Source: Mycobacteroides abscessus ATCC 19977 (GTDB lineage: Bacteria; Actinomycetota; Actinomycetes; Mycobacteriales; Mycobacteriaceae). Taken from it: DNA of 64,000 nt. This document shows positions 24,392 through 32,450 of this stretch, piece after piece. The stretch lies in the NCBI RefSeq assembly GCF_000069185.1, contig NC_010397.1:3968001-4032000 (forward strand). The letters run 5' to 3'. The notes under the pieces are model-generated. The model was not told the origin of the DNA. It made no database searches and was given only the letters and a program-made list of their open reading frames with translations. Positions within the stretch are counted from its first letter, which is position 1. The number at the start of each line of letters is the position of its first letter. Both the position numbers and the translations under genes were made by a program.

Positions 24392-24846
24392 GCGAGCACC
24401 GCGTCTACATCGACAAACAGACCCCCTCCGTCTATCAGGGACTGAGCAAGACCGCCGCCGAACTTCGCGCCCGGGCCGCCGACACGGGACTCTCACGAAC
24501 CACGTTGGAACTGGTCAATATTCGGGTGTCGCAGCTCAATCGCTGCCTGTTTTGCCTGGACCTACACACGCGCGTCGCGTTGGAAGAGGGTGAGTCAGCA
24601 CAGCGGATCGCCGTATTGCCGGTGTGGCAGGAAGCCGAACTGTTCAGCGATGTGGAGCGCGCCGCCCTGACCATCGCCGAGGCCGTGACGGAAGTCACCG
24701 ACCACCACCTCACCGACGAGCAGTACACGGCGGTGCGCGAGCATCTGTCCGACGATCAGGTATCCGTGCTGGTCTGGTCGGCGATCATGATCAACACCTT
24801 CAATCGGATCTCGATTCTGAGCCGACACCCGATCAAGCGCCGCTGA
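24388..24846 (+). CDS. AhpD/carboxymuconolactone-decarboxylase-like protein
   Basis: 152 residues, all-alpha AhpD-like fold. The redox motif CLFC in NRCLFCLDLHTRVAL is the CxxC plus downstream His of alkylhydroperoxidase AhpD proteins. It probably reduces peroxides or acts as a thiol oxidoreductase; no partner peroxiredoxin is nearby. It is coupled by ATGA to the small acetyltransferase. The pirin next door may share an oxidative-stress theme, which is inference. Confidence 0.88.
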   Translation: MSEHRVYIDKQTPSVYQGLSKTAAELRARAADTGLSRTTLELVNIRVSQLNRCLFCLDLHTRVALEEGESAQRIAVLPVWQEAELFSDVERAALTIAEAVTEVTDHHLTDEQYTAVREHLSDDQVSVLVWSAIMINTFNRISILSRHPIKRR

Positions 24847-24951
24847 TACGGCGGCAGGGCCGGGAATACAGCCGCATCACCATGAGTTAGATTTCTTAAG
24901 CCAGACTAATTACCTGGTGAAGGACATATCTCACGGGGAAGGTATTCGACG

Positions 24952-25647
24952 ATGCCTCAGGTGCGTGCCATACGTTTCGGCAGGAGAACGCGCTCGCTAG
25001 TGGTGGCGGCGGCACTTGCCACCGCGCTATCCGGGTGCACCGTCTACCAGACGCTCACCAAGCCCACCGAAATTCCCCAGACCACAACGGCCCCCACCGT
25101 CAGTGACCAGGAACAGATCCGTCAGGTCACGGCCCAAATGGGCAAGGCCCTCGGCAGCCTCGACTTGGATGCCGGTAATGCCCTGACCTGCCCGCGCTAT
25201 CAGGTGTCGAGCCGCACCGCCGACGAGAAACTCGTCCCGTCGATCAATTCGTGGCAGGGCGCCGAGCAGGCGCTCATGTACGGCGATACCTCCACCCTGG
25301 CCAGTGCTGTCGCACAACAGTTCCCCAGCGCCGGCAGCGGCGAGCGCGCGAGCCTGGTAAGGGCGATCGTGAACCGTGACCAGTTCTCCTACACGACCGG
25401 CGTGCTGCAGATCCTGCGTGAATCCACCACCGTGGAGAAGTTCGCGATCGACAACATCAAAATCGTCGGCGACAGCGCCACGGGCGACATCACCGCGACG
25501 TACAGCTTCGGCGGCGCCGGCACCCAGACCCAGGTCAAGCCGAACCAGTTCCGCAAGGAAGGCGGCAAGTGGGCGTGGTGCCAGCAGCCGCCCCCGGGAC
25601 TCTTCACCCAGTGGACGACGTCCTCGGCGGCACAAGCCTCGGCGTAG
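24952..25647 (+). CDS. Lipoprotein of unknown function
   Basis: 231 residues. The signal RTRSLVVAAALATALSGC has lipobox LSGC, with a Thr/Pro-rich linker after it. The rest (EQIRQVTAQMGKALGSLDLD, TCPRYQ, then a beta-rich segment DIKATYSFGG-like) resembles NTF2-like lipoproteins of mycobacteria, but I cannot place it in a named family. GGGGAAGG precedes the ATG. The 105-bp upstream gap contains the AT-rich stretch TTAGATTTCTTAAG and probably its promoter. Precedes menB by 55 bp. Confidence 0.72.
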   Translation: MPQVRAIRFGRRTRSLVVAAALATALSGCTVYQTLTKPTEIPQTTTAPTVSDQEQIRQVTAQMGKALGSLDLDAGNALTCPRYQVSSRTADEKLVPSINSWQGAEQALMYGDTSTLASAVAQQFPSAGSGERASLVRAIVNRDQFSYTTGVLQILRESTTVEKFAIDNIKIVGDSATGDITATYSFGGAGTQTQVKPNQFRKEGGKWAWCQQPPPGLFTQWTTSSAAQASA

Positions 25648-25702
25648 TCGTACCCGGTGGCTTCGACCGACCGCATAGCGGGTGGCCTCTAGAGTCGGAG
25701 CC

Positions 25703-26647
25703 ATGACCCAAGACGACGGGCAGACCGCCAATCCCTTTGACCCGACGCGCTGGCAACCGGTACCGGGGTTCGAGGACCTGACCGACATCACCTATCACCG
25801 GAACGTCGAACACGGATCTAATGGGGCTCGCCAGACGGGCACCGTACGGATCGCGTTCGACCGCCCTGAGGTGCGCAACGCCTTCCGCCCGCACACCGTG
25901 GACGAGCTGTACCGCGCCCTGGATCACGCACGGATGACGTCCGACGTGGGTGCGGTGCTACTCACCGGAAACGGTCCCAGCCCCAAGGACGGCGGCTGGG
26001 CATTCTGCTCCGGCGGCGACCAGCGCATCAGGGGGCGCACCGGCTATCAGTACGCCGGGGGCGAGACCGCCGAGACGGTGGATCCGGGGCGCGCGGGCCG
26101 GCTGCACATCCTGGAAGTGCAGCGCCTCATCCGCTTTATGCCAAAGGTGGTGATCGCCTTGGTGAATGGCTGGGCCGCCGGCGGCGGACACAGCCTGCAT
26201 GTGGTGTGCGACCTGACTTTGGCGAGCCGCGAGCACGCGCGCTTCAAGCAGACCGACGCCGACGTGGGCAGTTTCGACGGCGGGTACGGCAGCGCGTACC
26301 TGGCCAAGATGGTCGGCCAGAAGTTCGCGCGCGAAATCTTCTTCCTGGGCCGGCCCTACACCGCCGAGCAGATGCACCACATGGGTGCCGTCAACGAGGT
26401 CGTCGACCACGCCGAGTTGGAGAATGTCGCACTCGAGTGGGCCGCCGCGATCAACGGCAAATCGCCGCAGGCGCAACGCATGCTGAAATACGCCTTCAAC
26501 CTCACCGATGACGGCCTGGTGGGCCAGCAGCTGTTCGCCGGGGAGGCAACACGATTGGCCTACATGACCGATGAGGCCGTAGAGGGCCGCGACTCATTCC
26601 TGCAGAAGCGCGAGCCGGACTGGTCGCCCTACCCCTGGCACTACTAG
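25703..26647 (+). CDS. menB: 1,4-dihydroxy-2-naphthoyl-CoA synthase
   Basis: 314-residue crotonase-fold enzyme that cyclises o-succinylbenzoyl-CoA. Oxyanion-hole segments are FCSGGDQ and AAGGGHSLH; the menB-specific SFDGGYGSAYLAK and C-terminal PDWSPYPWHY are present. ATG at 25703 with GGAG upstream is preferred to an in-frame start 7 codons earlier. It corresponds to Rv0548c and lies apart from menC/menD, as in M. tuberculosis. A large hairpin follows the stop. Confidence 0.96.
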   Translation: MTQDDGQTANPFDPTRWQPVPGFEDLTDITYHRNVEHGSNGARQTGTVRIAFDRPEVRNAFRPHTVDELYRALDHARMTSDVGAVLLTGNGPSPKDGGWAFCSGGDQRIRGRTGYQYAGGETAETVDPGRAGRLHILEVQRLIRFMPKVVIALVNGWAAGGGHSLHVVCDLTLASREHARFKQTDADVGSFDGGYGSAYLAKMVGQKFAREIFFLGRPYTAEQMHHMGAVNEVVDHAELENVALEWAAAINGKSPQAQRMLKYAFNLTDDGLVGQQLFAGEATRLAYMTDEAVEGRDSFLQKREPDWSPYPWHY

Positions 26648-26669
26648 CCCGGGTCGGCAATCCCCGGAC

Positions 26670-26730
26670 GGCGAGCATGCCCAAATGTGCCGAATTTGGG
26701 CGTAACAAGGCACATTTCAGCATGCTCGCC
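26670..26730. terminator. Large hairpin between convergent menB and SDR
   Basis: Two nested arms: GGCGAGCATGC pairs with GCATGCTCGCC, and AAATGTGCC with GGCACATTT, separated by one 2-bp mismatch on each side. The loop is 17 bases. Position between convergent genes suggests a bidirectional terminator, but its size and composition also suit a dispersed palindromic repeat. Confidence 0.6.
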
Positions 26731-26738
26731 AAGAGAAG

Positions 26739-27569
26739 CTAGGCGCGCTCCATCCAGAAGTCGAGCTCCAGGTCCTCCTCGGCGCACTCACGATACTGAG
26801 AGAAGTCGGTGACGCCCGCCTCGCGGAGCACCTCGTCGTCGATGAAGCAGTTCCCGCTGACCTCACGACTGGGCTTGGTCAAGATCTCGTACGCGGCGTC
26901 GGCCATGATCTGCGCCGAACGACAACGGGCAACCAGCTCTGCACCCAGGATGTTCCGGATGGCCGCGGTGTCGATCGTGGTGCGCGGCCACAAGGCATTC
27001 GACGCGATCCCATATTGACGCAGTTCGGCGGCCAGTCCGATGGCCACCAGACTCATGGAGAACTTCGAGATGGTGTAGGCGGTGGTGGTCCGCTCGAACC
27101 ACTTGGGCTCCAAGGTGATCGGCGGCGACAACGTCAGGATGTGGGGATTGTCGGCCTCCTTGAGCGCCCCGATCGCCGACGTGGACAGCGAGAACGAGCC
27201 GCGCGCGTTGATGTCCTGCATCAGGTCGTAGGCCTTCATCGAAATCGATTCCGAAGGAGCAAGATTCAGCGCGCTGGCGTTGTTGACCACGATGTCGATT
27301 CCACCGAACTTCTCGACAGTCTGGGCCACCGCCGACGCGACGACCTCGTCGTCACGGACGTCTCCCAGCAGGGGCAGGGCGTGACCACCCGCGGCCTCGA
27401 TCTCCTCGGCGGCGGTGTAGATGGTGCCGGGGAGCTTGGGGTGCGGTTCGGCGGTCTTGGCCATGATCGCCACATTGGCACCGTCCCGCGCCGCCCGGAG
27501 CGCGATGGCCAGCCCGATACCGCGGCTGCCTCCCGACATGATGATGGTCTTACCCGCCAGCGATCCCAT
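26739..27569 (-). CDS. Short-chain dehydrogenase, HSDL2-like
   Basis: 276 residues. Nucleotide motif SGGSRGIGLA, NNAS at about residue 92, and YTISK with the catalytic Tyr and Lys; Ser is in LTLSPPI. The long loop MAKTAEPHPKLPGTI and PRTTIDTAAI are typical of the HSDL2/citronellal-type SDR group. ATG at 27569 has AAGGA at a good distance; another ATG is 7 codons upstream. It is inserted, on the opposite strand, between menB and the Rv0547c-like SDR. Substrate unknown. Confidence 0.85.
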   Translation of the reverse strand: MGSLAGKTIIMSGGSRGIGLAIALRAARDGANVAIMAKTAEPHPKLPGTIYTAAEEIEAAGGHALPLLGDVRDDEVVASAVAQTVEKFGGIDIVVNNASALNLAPSESISMKAYDLMQDINARGSFSLSTSAIGALKEADNPHILTLSPPITLEPKWFERTTTAYTISKFSMSLVAIGLAAELRQYGIASNALWPRTTIDTAAIRNILGAELVARCRSAQIMADAAYEILTKPSREVSGNCFIDDEVLREAGVTDFSQYRECAEEDLELDFWMERA

Positions 27570-27691
27570 TAGCCACGTCCTTGTCGTCATAGGGTTGAGT
27601 GAGGCCAGCGTAGGACACCACCGGTGGCCGAAACCGGGCGAGACATACGTCACCGGGACCCAACATTTCGCACGCATCGAAAGAGGCATAC

Positions 27692-27715
27692 AGTTCTTAC
27701 TCGTGAGTAAGAACT
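27692..27715. promoter_or_regulatory. 24-bp perfect palindrome across the SDR start codon
   Basis: Arms AGTTCTTACTC and GAGTAAGAACT are exact complements around a central GT. The GTG start codon of the SDR gene begins at that centre. TetR-family operators often contain TTACT...AGTAA arms. No regulator gene is adjacent. Confidence 0.65.
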
Positions 27716-28590
27716 CGTTCGGCAAGCGCGTGAGTACGACGCTCGCGCGCGCGGCCATGCAGCCATTCCCCAGCCTCCCTCTGGTTCGGGCTCGGCTCGA
27801 TCCCAACTATGGGGCCCCGATCAAGGGCAAGCGCGTGCTCATCACGGGCGCATCGTCCGGCATCGGCGAGGAGGCGGCCTACCAGTTCGGCAAGCTCGGC
27901 GCCAAGGTCATCGTGGTGGCACGACGCGAAGATCTACTGGCCGAGGTGGCAGCACGCATCATCGCCGAGGGCGGCGAGGCGGAGGCCATCGCGTGCGACT
28001 TGTCCGACCTCGACGCCATCGACAAACTCGTCGAGACCGTCAACGAGAAGCACGGCGGCGTCGACATTCTGGTGAACAATGCCGGGCGCTCCATTCGCCG
28101 TAAGACCTACGAATCCCTGGATCGCTGGCACGACGCCGAGCGGACCATGCAGCTCAACTACTTCTCGCCGCTGCGACTGATCCGTGGGTTCGCCCCTGGC
28201 ATGGTGGAGCGCCGAAGCGGTCACATCATCAACGTGGCGACGTGGGGTGTGCTCACGGACGTGGTGCCTCAATTCGCGGTGTACAACGCGTCGAAGGCGG
28301 CACTGTCGACGGTGAGCCGAATCGTGGACGCCGAGTATGGGAAGTACAACGTGCACACCACCACGCTGTACTTCCCGCTGGTCCGCACCCCGATGATCGC
28401 CCCGACCGAGGCTTACACCAATGCGGCCGCGCTGACCTCTGCCGAGGCCGCTGAATGGATGGTCCTGGCGGCGCGGACTCGCGTGGTGCGCATCGCACCC
28501 AGAATCTCGGTGATGTCAGCTGCCACCAACGCGGTAGCCCCCGACCTTGTCACACGAGTCGCCCGAAACGGTCGCGAAACGCTCGGATAG
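27703..28590 (+). CDS. Short-chain dehydrogenase (Rv0547c-like)
   Basis: 295 residues. After about 40 residues with a basic, possibly amphipathic N-terminus (KRVSTTLARAAMQPFP), the SDR core has TGASSGIG, LVNNAGRS and catalytic YNASK. The C-terminal tail is longer than in classical SDRs, as in membrane-associated family members. GTG at 27703 fits the M. tuberculosis homologue length, but it lies at the centre of the palindrome; ATG at 27757 is a fallback. Same strand as, and 27 bp upstream of, the glyoxalase-fold gene. Confidence 0.83.
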   Translation: MSKNSFGKRVSTTLARAAMQPFPSLPLVRARLDPNYGAPIKGKRVLITGASSGIGEEAAYQFGKLGAKVIVVARREDLLAEVAARIIAEGGEAEAIACDLSDLDAIDKLVETVNEKHGGVDILVNNAGRSIRRKTYESLDRWHDAERTMQLNYFSPLRLIRGFAPGMVERRSGHIINVATWGVLTDVVPQFAVYNASKAALSTVSRIVDAEYGKYNVHTTTLYFPLVRTPMIAPTEAYTNAAALTSAEAAEWMVLAARTRVVRIAPRISVMSAATNAVAPDLVTRVARNGRETLG

Positions 28591-28617
28591 CCCGGCTTGC
28601 CGTGGTAGACACGGCTC

Positions 28618-29004
28618 ATGGAGATCTTGTCCAGCCGAATACTGTTGCGGCCTAAGGACTATGACGCGACATTAGCCTTCTATCGCGATACCTTGGGACT
28701 GGCCGTCGCCCGCGACTACGGGGCGGGCATGGTGTTCTTCGCCGGACAGTCACTCATCGAGATCGCCGGACACGGTCGTCCAGACGGACCGCTGACCGCA
28801 TTTCCGGGCGCGCTGTGGCTCCAGGTACGCGACGTCTACGAGACCCAGACCGAGCTGGAAAGCCGTGGGGCGTCGATATCCCGCGCCGCACGGCAGGAGC
28901 CATGGGGCCTGCATGAAATGCACGTCGCGGCGCCCGACGGCGTCACGCTGATCTTCGTGCAGATTCCCCCGGATCACCCGTTACGCAAAGACACCCGGCG
29001 GTAG
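28618..29004 (+). CDS. Glyoxalase/VOC-fold protein (Rv0546c-like)
   Basis: 128 residues, paired beta-alpha-beta modules of the vicinal oxygen chelate fold: MEILSSRILLRPKDYDATLAFYRDTLGL and AAPDGVTLIFVQIPP. Metal ligands are not certain: E of SLIEIAGHG and H or E of HEMHV are candidates. Function unknown. Its last six codons and stop form the left half of a 38-bp palindrome. Confidence 0.83.
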   Translation: MEILSSRILLRPKDYDATLAFYRDTLGLAVARDYGAGMVFFAGQSLIEIAGHGRPDGPLTAFPGALWLQVRDVYETQTELESRGASISRAARQEPWGLHEMHVAAPDGVTLIFVQIPPDHPLRKDTRR

Positions 29005-29023
29005 CTACCGCCGGGTGTCTTTG
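28986..29023. terminator. 38-bp perfect palindrome, probable bidirectional terminator
   Basis: Each 19-base arm is the exact complement of the other (left arm begins CAAAGACACCCGGCGG), with no spacer. It covers the end of the VOC gene and ends 12 bp before the end of the convergent Rv0544c-like gene. As RNA it forms a very stable GC stem followed on either side by a short U-rich stretch. Confidence 0.7.
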
Positions 29024-29034
29024 AGATGTCTTGG

Positions 29035-29316
29035 CTACTTCTTCAGGAACGGGAAGAAGTCGACGCCGGTGTGGTGAATGATCGTGGTCCGGGTGATCCA
29101 CAGCAGCGCGAGGACAACAACCGCGCCGACCAGAGTGAACAGCGCCAGCCCCAGGAACTTCACCGCCGGGTTCGGAGCGACCACGGTGCCGTCGTCATGG
29201 GTGCCACCGGCACCCGACGAGTAGGCGACCAGACCCGCCGCGAAGACGGCCGGCAGACCCGCACCGAGGATGAGCCCGACCACGAGCACCTTGCCGATGG
29301 CTTCCAAGTAGTTCAT
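29035..29316 (-). CDS. Small membrane protein beside pitA
   Basis: 93 residues with two membrane segments (about 8-30 and 52-72) and a short charged tail FFPFLKK. It resembles M. tuberculosis Rv0544c, which also neighbours pitA. No function is established. It lies 29 bp downstream of pitA on the same strand, with AAGGA before its ATG, so a regulatory or assembly partner of the phosphate transporter is a fair guess. Confidence 0.78.
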   Translation of the reverse strand: MNYLEAIGKVLVVGLILGAGLPAVFAAGLVAYSSGAGGTHDDGTVVAPNPAVKFLGLALFTLVGAVVVLALLWITRTTIIHHTGVDFFPFLKK

Positions 29317-29345
29317 CGAGGATTCCTTCTCTTCGCTGGTGTGGG

Positions 29346-30665
29346 CTAGACCGAAGCCGTGTCGTTGGCGGAGTCCTTCTTAGGAGCCTCCTTGTTCGCG
29401 GCCTCCTTGTTCGGGGCCTGCTTGTTTGGGGCCTCGACGGGGGCTTCGGCCCTCGACTCACGAACATCGGCGGGCACCACCGAGTTGGTGGAGTCGTCCC
29501 ACTCGGCGTTGACATTGCTGGAATCGACCTTCTCCTGCTGCGCGCGCCACCACATGTAACCGGAGAGCACGACCAGCAGGGCGAAGATGATCAAGTCGCC
29601 GACCATCGGGGTGGTGAGGTTTCCGACCAGGTGCGACAGCCAGTAGGACAGCGCACCGACGATGCCCGCGGCCGGCAGAGTCACCAGCCAGGCCAGCACC
29701 ATCCGGCCGGCGACGGCCCAGCGCACCTCGGCGCCCGGCTTGCCAACGCCGGTACCGAGGATCGAACCGGTCGCGACGTGAGTGGTGGACAGCGCCATTC
29801 CGGCGGCGCTCGAGCTCAAGATGATCGCGGCCGAGGACGCTTCGGCAGCCAACCCCTGCGGAGACTCAATCTCGACAAGGCCCTTACCCAGGGTGCGGAT
29901 GACCCGCCATCCGCCGAGGTACGTACCCAGGCCGATGGCGAGCGCGCAGCTGGCGATGATCCAGAACGGCAGCCCGGTCTCCTTGACATTGCCGGTCAGG
30001 TGGCCGGTGGTGATGAGCGCAAGGGCGATGACACCCATGGTCTTCTGCGCGTCGTTGGTTCCGTGGGACAGCGCGACCAGGGACGCGGTCGCGATCTGAC
30101 CCCAGCGGAAACCTTCCTCGCGACGCTTCTTCACGACGTTGCGAGTGATTCGGTAAACCAGCCAGGTGCCTGCGGCGGCGACCAGGCCCGCGATCAGCGG
30201 GGCGGCCACGGCCGGGATGATCACCTTCTGCAGGATGCCGTCCCACTTGACGCCCGAGGTTCCGATCGCGGCGAGCGCGGCACCGATCAGGCCGCCGAAA
30301 AGCGCGTGCGACGAGCTGGACGGGATGCCGAACAGCCAGGTCAGCAGGTTCCACAGGATGCCGCCGATGAGCCCCGCGAAGATGATAGTCAGACCCATGG
30401 ACGGGGTGATGTTGGGCAGCAGATGGCCCGTCTTGCTGTCTTGCACCTTGATGACCGACGTGGTCACGGTGACGGCGACCTCGACCGAGAGGAAGGCGCC
30501 GACCAGGTTCAGAATGCCGGCCAGTAGGACTGCGGTCTTGGGCTTGAGGGCGCCCGTTGCGATGGACGTGGCCATGGCGTTACCGGTGTCATGGAAACCG
30601 TTGGTGAAGTCGAAGGCCAGTGCTGTTGCGATCAACAGCACCAGGATGATCATGGTTGCGTCCAT
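29346..30665 (-). CDS. pitA: Low-affinity inorganic phosphate transporter
   Basis: 439-residue PiT-family symporter with about ten membrane segments in two inverted halves. Each half has the family signature: GFHDTGNAMATSIATGAL near the N-terminus and SHGTNDAQKTMGVIALALIT near residue 220. The hydrophilic tail is low complexity (repeats of APNKEA/ANKEA). In M. tuberculosis pitA and its small partner run in the same direction as menB and menE; here they are inverted. A PHO-box-like repeat lies 95 bp upstream at 30760-30777. Confidence 0.94.
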   Translation of the reverse strand: MDATMIILVLLIATALAFDFTNGFHDTGNAMATSIATGALKPKTAVLLAGILNLVGAFLSVEVAVTVTTSVIKVQDSKTGHLLPNITPSMGLTIIFAGLIGGILWNLLTWLFGIPSSSSHALFGGLIGAALAAIGTSGVKWDGILQKVIIPAVAAPLIAGLVAAAGTWLVYRITRNVVKKRREEGFRWGQIATASLVALSHGTNDAQKTMGVIALALITTGHLTGNVKETGLPFWIIASCALAIGLGTYLGGWRVIRTLGKGLVEIESPQGLAAEASSAAIILSSSAAGMALSTTHVATGSILGTGVGKPGAEVRWAVAGRMVLAWLVTLPAAGIVGALSYWLSHLVGNLTTPMVGDLIIFALLVVLSGYMWWRAQQEKVDSSNVNAEWDDSTNSVVPADVRESRAEAPVEAPNKQAPNKEAANKEAPKKDSANDTASV

Positions 30666-30759
30666 GGCGCTAATTCTGGGGTAAAGGCCTTGACTTTGAC
30701 CAGCTGATGACGGACGAAGTTTGGGCGCTGACCGGCCAGTTTGATATTTCCCGCAAGGA

Positions 30760-30777
30760 GTTCACATTCCGTTAACC
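30760..30777 (+). promoter_or_regulatory. PHO-box-like direct repeat
   Basis: Reads GTTCACATTCC-GTTAACC: two GTT(C/A)AC units 11 bp apart, the geometry of actinobacterial PHO boxes bound by PhoP/RegX3-type response regulators. It lies in the 263-bp gap between divergent pitA and the DUF3349-menE pair. The link to phosphate fits pitA; which promoter it serves is not clear. Confidence 0.45.
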
Positions 30778-30928
30778 TTTTGGGTGCGGACTGTTCGGAC
30801 TGCTTGTGAGTTTCGGCACCCGATACCGCTAGGTTTTGGCTGGCGACAACGGGCAGCAACAGCACTACGATCGCTATTCAGTCGACAAGATCCAGGACGG
30901 CCGCCCGTCCCTACAGGAGTTAGAGGCC

Positions 30929-31270
30929 GTGAACGCATTTCTCAACAAGATCGTCACCTGGCTTCGGGCGGGGTACCCCGAGGGTGTCCCGCCGCCCGAC
31001 TATGTCCCGCTGCTGGCACTGCTGGGCCGCCGCCTCTCGAATGACGAGGTCAAGACGGTGGCCCGGGAGCTCATGGCCCGCGGCGATTTCGACAACATCG
31101 ATATCGGGGTCCTCATCACCCAGATCACCGATGAGCTGCCCACCGGCGAAGACATCGAGCGCATCCGCGAGCGGCTGGCGAAAAAGGGCTGGCCCCTTGA
31201 TGATCCGCGCGAGCCCGCCGACCACGGCGAGGAGCCGGGTTCTGGTCAGGCCACCGATCACCCCGCGTGA
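30929..31270 (+). CDS. DUF3349 protein (Rv0543c-like)
   Basis: 113 residues, small helical protein. The DUF3349 core is NAFLNKIVTWLRAGYPEGVPP, then YVPLLALLGRRLSNDEV and IGVLITQITDELPT. Structures of family members exist but no function is assigned. GTG at 30929 is preferred over a frame opening 31 codons upstream because similarity starts here and AGGAG precedes it. Its TGA overlaps the GTG start of menE, so translation of the two is coupled. Confidence 0.85.
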   Translation: MNAFLNKIVTWLRAGYPEGVPPPDYVPLLALLGRRLSNDEVKTVARELMARGDFDNIDIGVLITQITDELPTGEDIERIRERLAKKGWPLDDPREPADHGEEPGSGQATDHPA

Positions 31271-32415
31271 CGCGGCTACTACGCGCATTGCCCGTACCCA
31301 GCGGGCAAACGGTGCTCGGCCTGCTACCCCGCCTGGCTGAGCTGCTCGATGGCCGCGGCGACGCGGTCTTGCCGGTTCCTGCCGACGACGCCGATCACGC
31401 GCATTTCCTGGCCTCCGAGCTCTCCGCCGACGAACCCATCGCAGACGATGTCGCGGTGGTGATCTCGACCTCCGGCACTACCGGAAAACCCAAGGGCGCC
31501 ATGCTCACCGGCCAGGCCCTGACCGCCAGCGGCACGGCCACAGCGACACGCCTGGGTGGTCCGGGCCAATGGCTGCTGGCGCTGCCGCCCCATCACATCG
31601 CCGGAATGCAGGTACTGCTGCGCAGCATCCAGGCCGGAAGCGACCCCGTGGTGCTCGATGTCTCGACCGGCTTCTCCGTGCCCGACTTTGTGCGAGCAGT
31701 CGCCGAGATGACCGGGAGCCGGCGATACATCTCCCTGGTGGCAACACAATTGGTAAAAGCTCTGGGCGATGCGGAGGCATCGGAAGCGCTGGCCTCGTTT
31801 GACGCCGTCCTCTTGGGCGGAGGACCGTTGCCCGCCACCGTCGCCATCAGGGCCGCGCAGGCCCGCGTGCCGGTGGTCCGCACCTACGGAATGAGCGAGA
31901 CCTGCGGAGGGTGCGTTTACGACGGGGTTGCCCTCGACGGGGTCGAGGTGCGCATCGGCCCGGAGGGACGGATCAGCCTTGGCGGTGCCACCGTGGCCAC
32001 CGGGTATCGAAACATACCCGAGCACAAGGCCTTCGCCGAACACGGCTGGTTCCACACTGACGATTTCGGTGAGCTCGATGAGGGCCGGCTGCGGGTGCTG
32101 GGACGCTTGGACGAGGCCATCAGCACCGGCGGGCTCACCGTGGTCCCGCAGGTGGTGGAGGCCGCACTCGGCGCCCATCCGCTGGTCGCCGACTGCGCCG
32201 TCTTCGGTGTACCCGATGACCGGCTCGGCCAACGTGTCGCCGCCGCAGTGGTGCCGTCGGCGGCGGGAGCCCCGACCCTGGAAGATTTACGGGAGCATGT
32301 CACCGCGGCGCTGGACGGCACGGCGGCACCGCGCGAGCTACACCTGCTTGACGAACTCCCCCGTCGCGGTATCGGGAAATTGGACCGCCGTGCACTTGTC
32401 AAACGCTTCTCTTGA
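31267..32415 (+). CDS. menE: o-Succinylbenzoate-CoA ligase
   Basis: 382-residue ANL-superfamily adenylating enzyme that activates o-succinylbenzoate. Core motifs in order: STSGTTGKPKGAML (P-loop), YGMSETCGGCVYDG, GWFHTDDFGEL, RLDEAISTGGL, and the catalytic lysine of RRGIGKLDRRAL near the C-terminus. It is short for the superfamily, as in other mycobacterial MenE, with a reduced N-terminal domain. Coupled to DUF3349 (GTGA). A regulated cupin gene follows after 35 bp. Confidence 0.94.
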   Translation: MTRLLRALPVPSGQTVLGLLPRLAELLDGRGDAVLPVPADDADHAHFLASELSADEPIADDVAVVISTSGTTGKPKGAMLTGQALTASGTATATRLGGPGQWLLALPPHHIAGMQVLLRSIQAGSDPVVLDVSTGFSVPDFVRAVAEMTGSRRYISLVATQLVKALGDAEASEALASFDAVLLGGGPLPATVAIRAAQARVPVVRTYGMSETCGGCVYDGVALDGVEVRIGPEGRISLGGATVATGYRNIPEHKAFAEHGWFHTDDFGELDEGRLRVLGRLDEAISTGGLTVVPQVVEAALGAHPLVADCAVFGVPDDRLGQRVAAAVVPSAAGAPTLEDLREHVTAALDGTAAPRELHLLDELPRRGIGKLDRRALVKRFS

Positions 32416-32442
32416 CCTCAAGCTCACTTGAGATCGTACGGT
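32412..32442 (+). promoter_or_regulatory. SoxR/MerR-like promoter of the cupin gene
   Basis: -35 TTGACC (32412-32417) and -10-like TACGGT (32437-32442) are separated by 19 bp, the elongated spacer of MerR-family promoters. The spacer holds CCTCAAGCTCACTTGAGA (32416-32433), which matches the SoxR-box form CCTCAAG-N4-CTTGAGG except for a few positions. The -10 ends 8 bp before the ATG. No merR gene is in the window. Confidence 0.6.
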
Positions 32443-32450
32443 CAAACACC

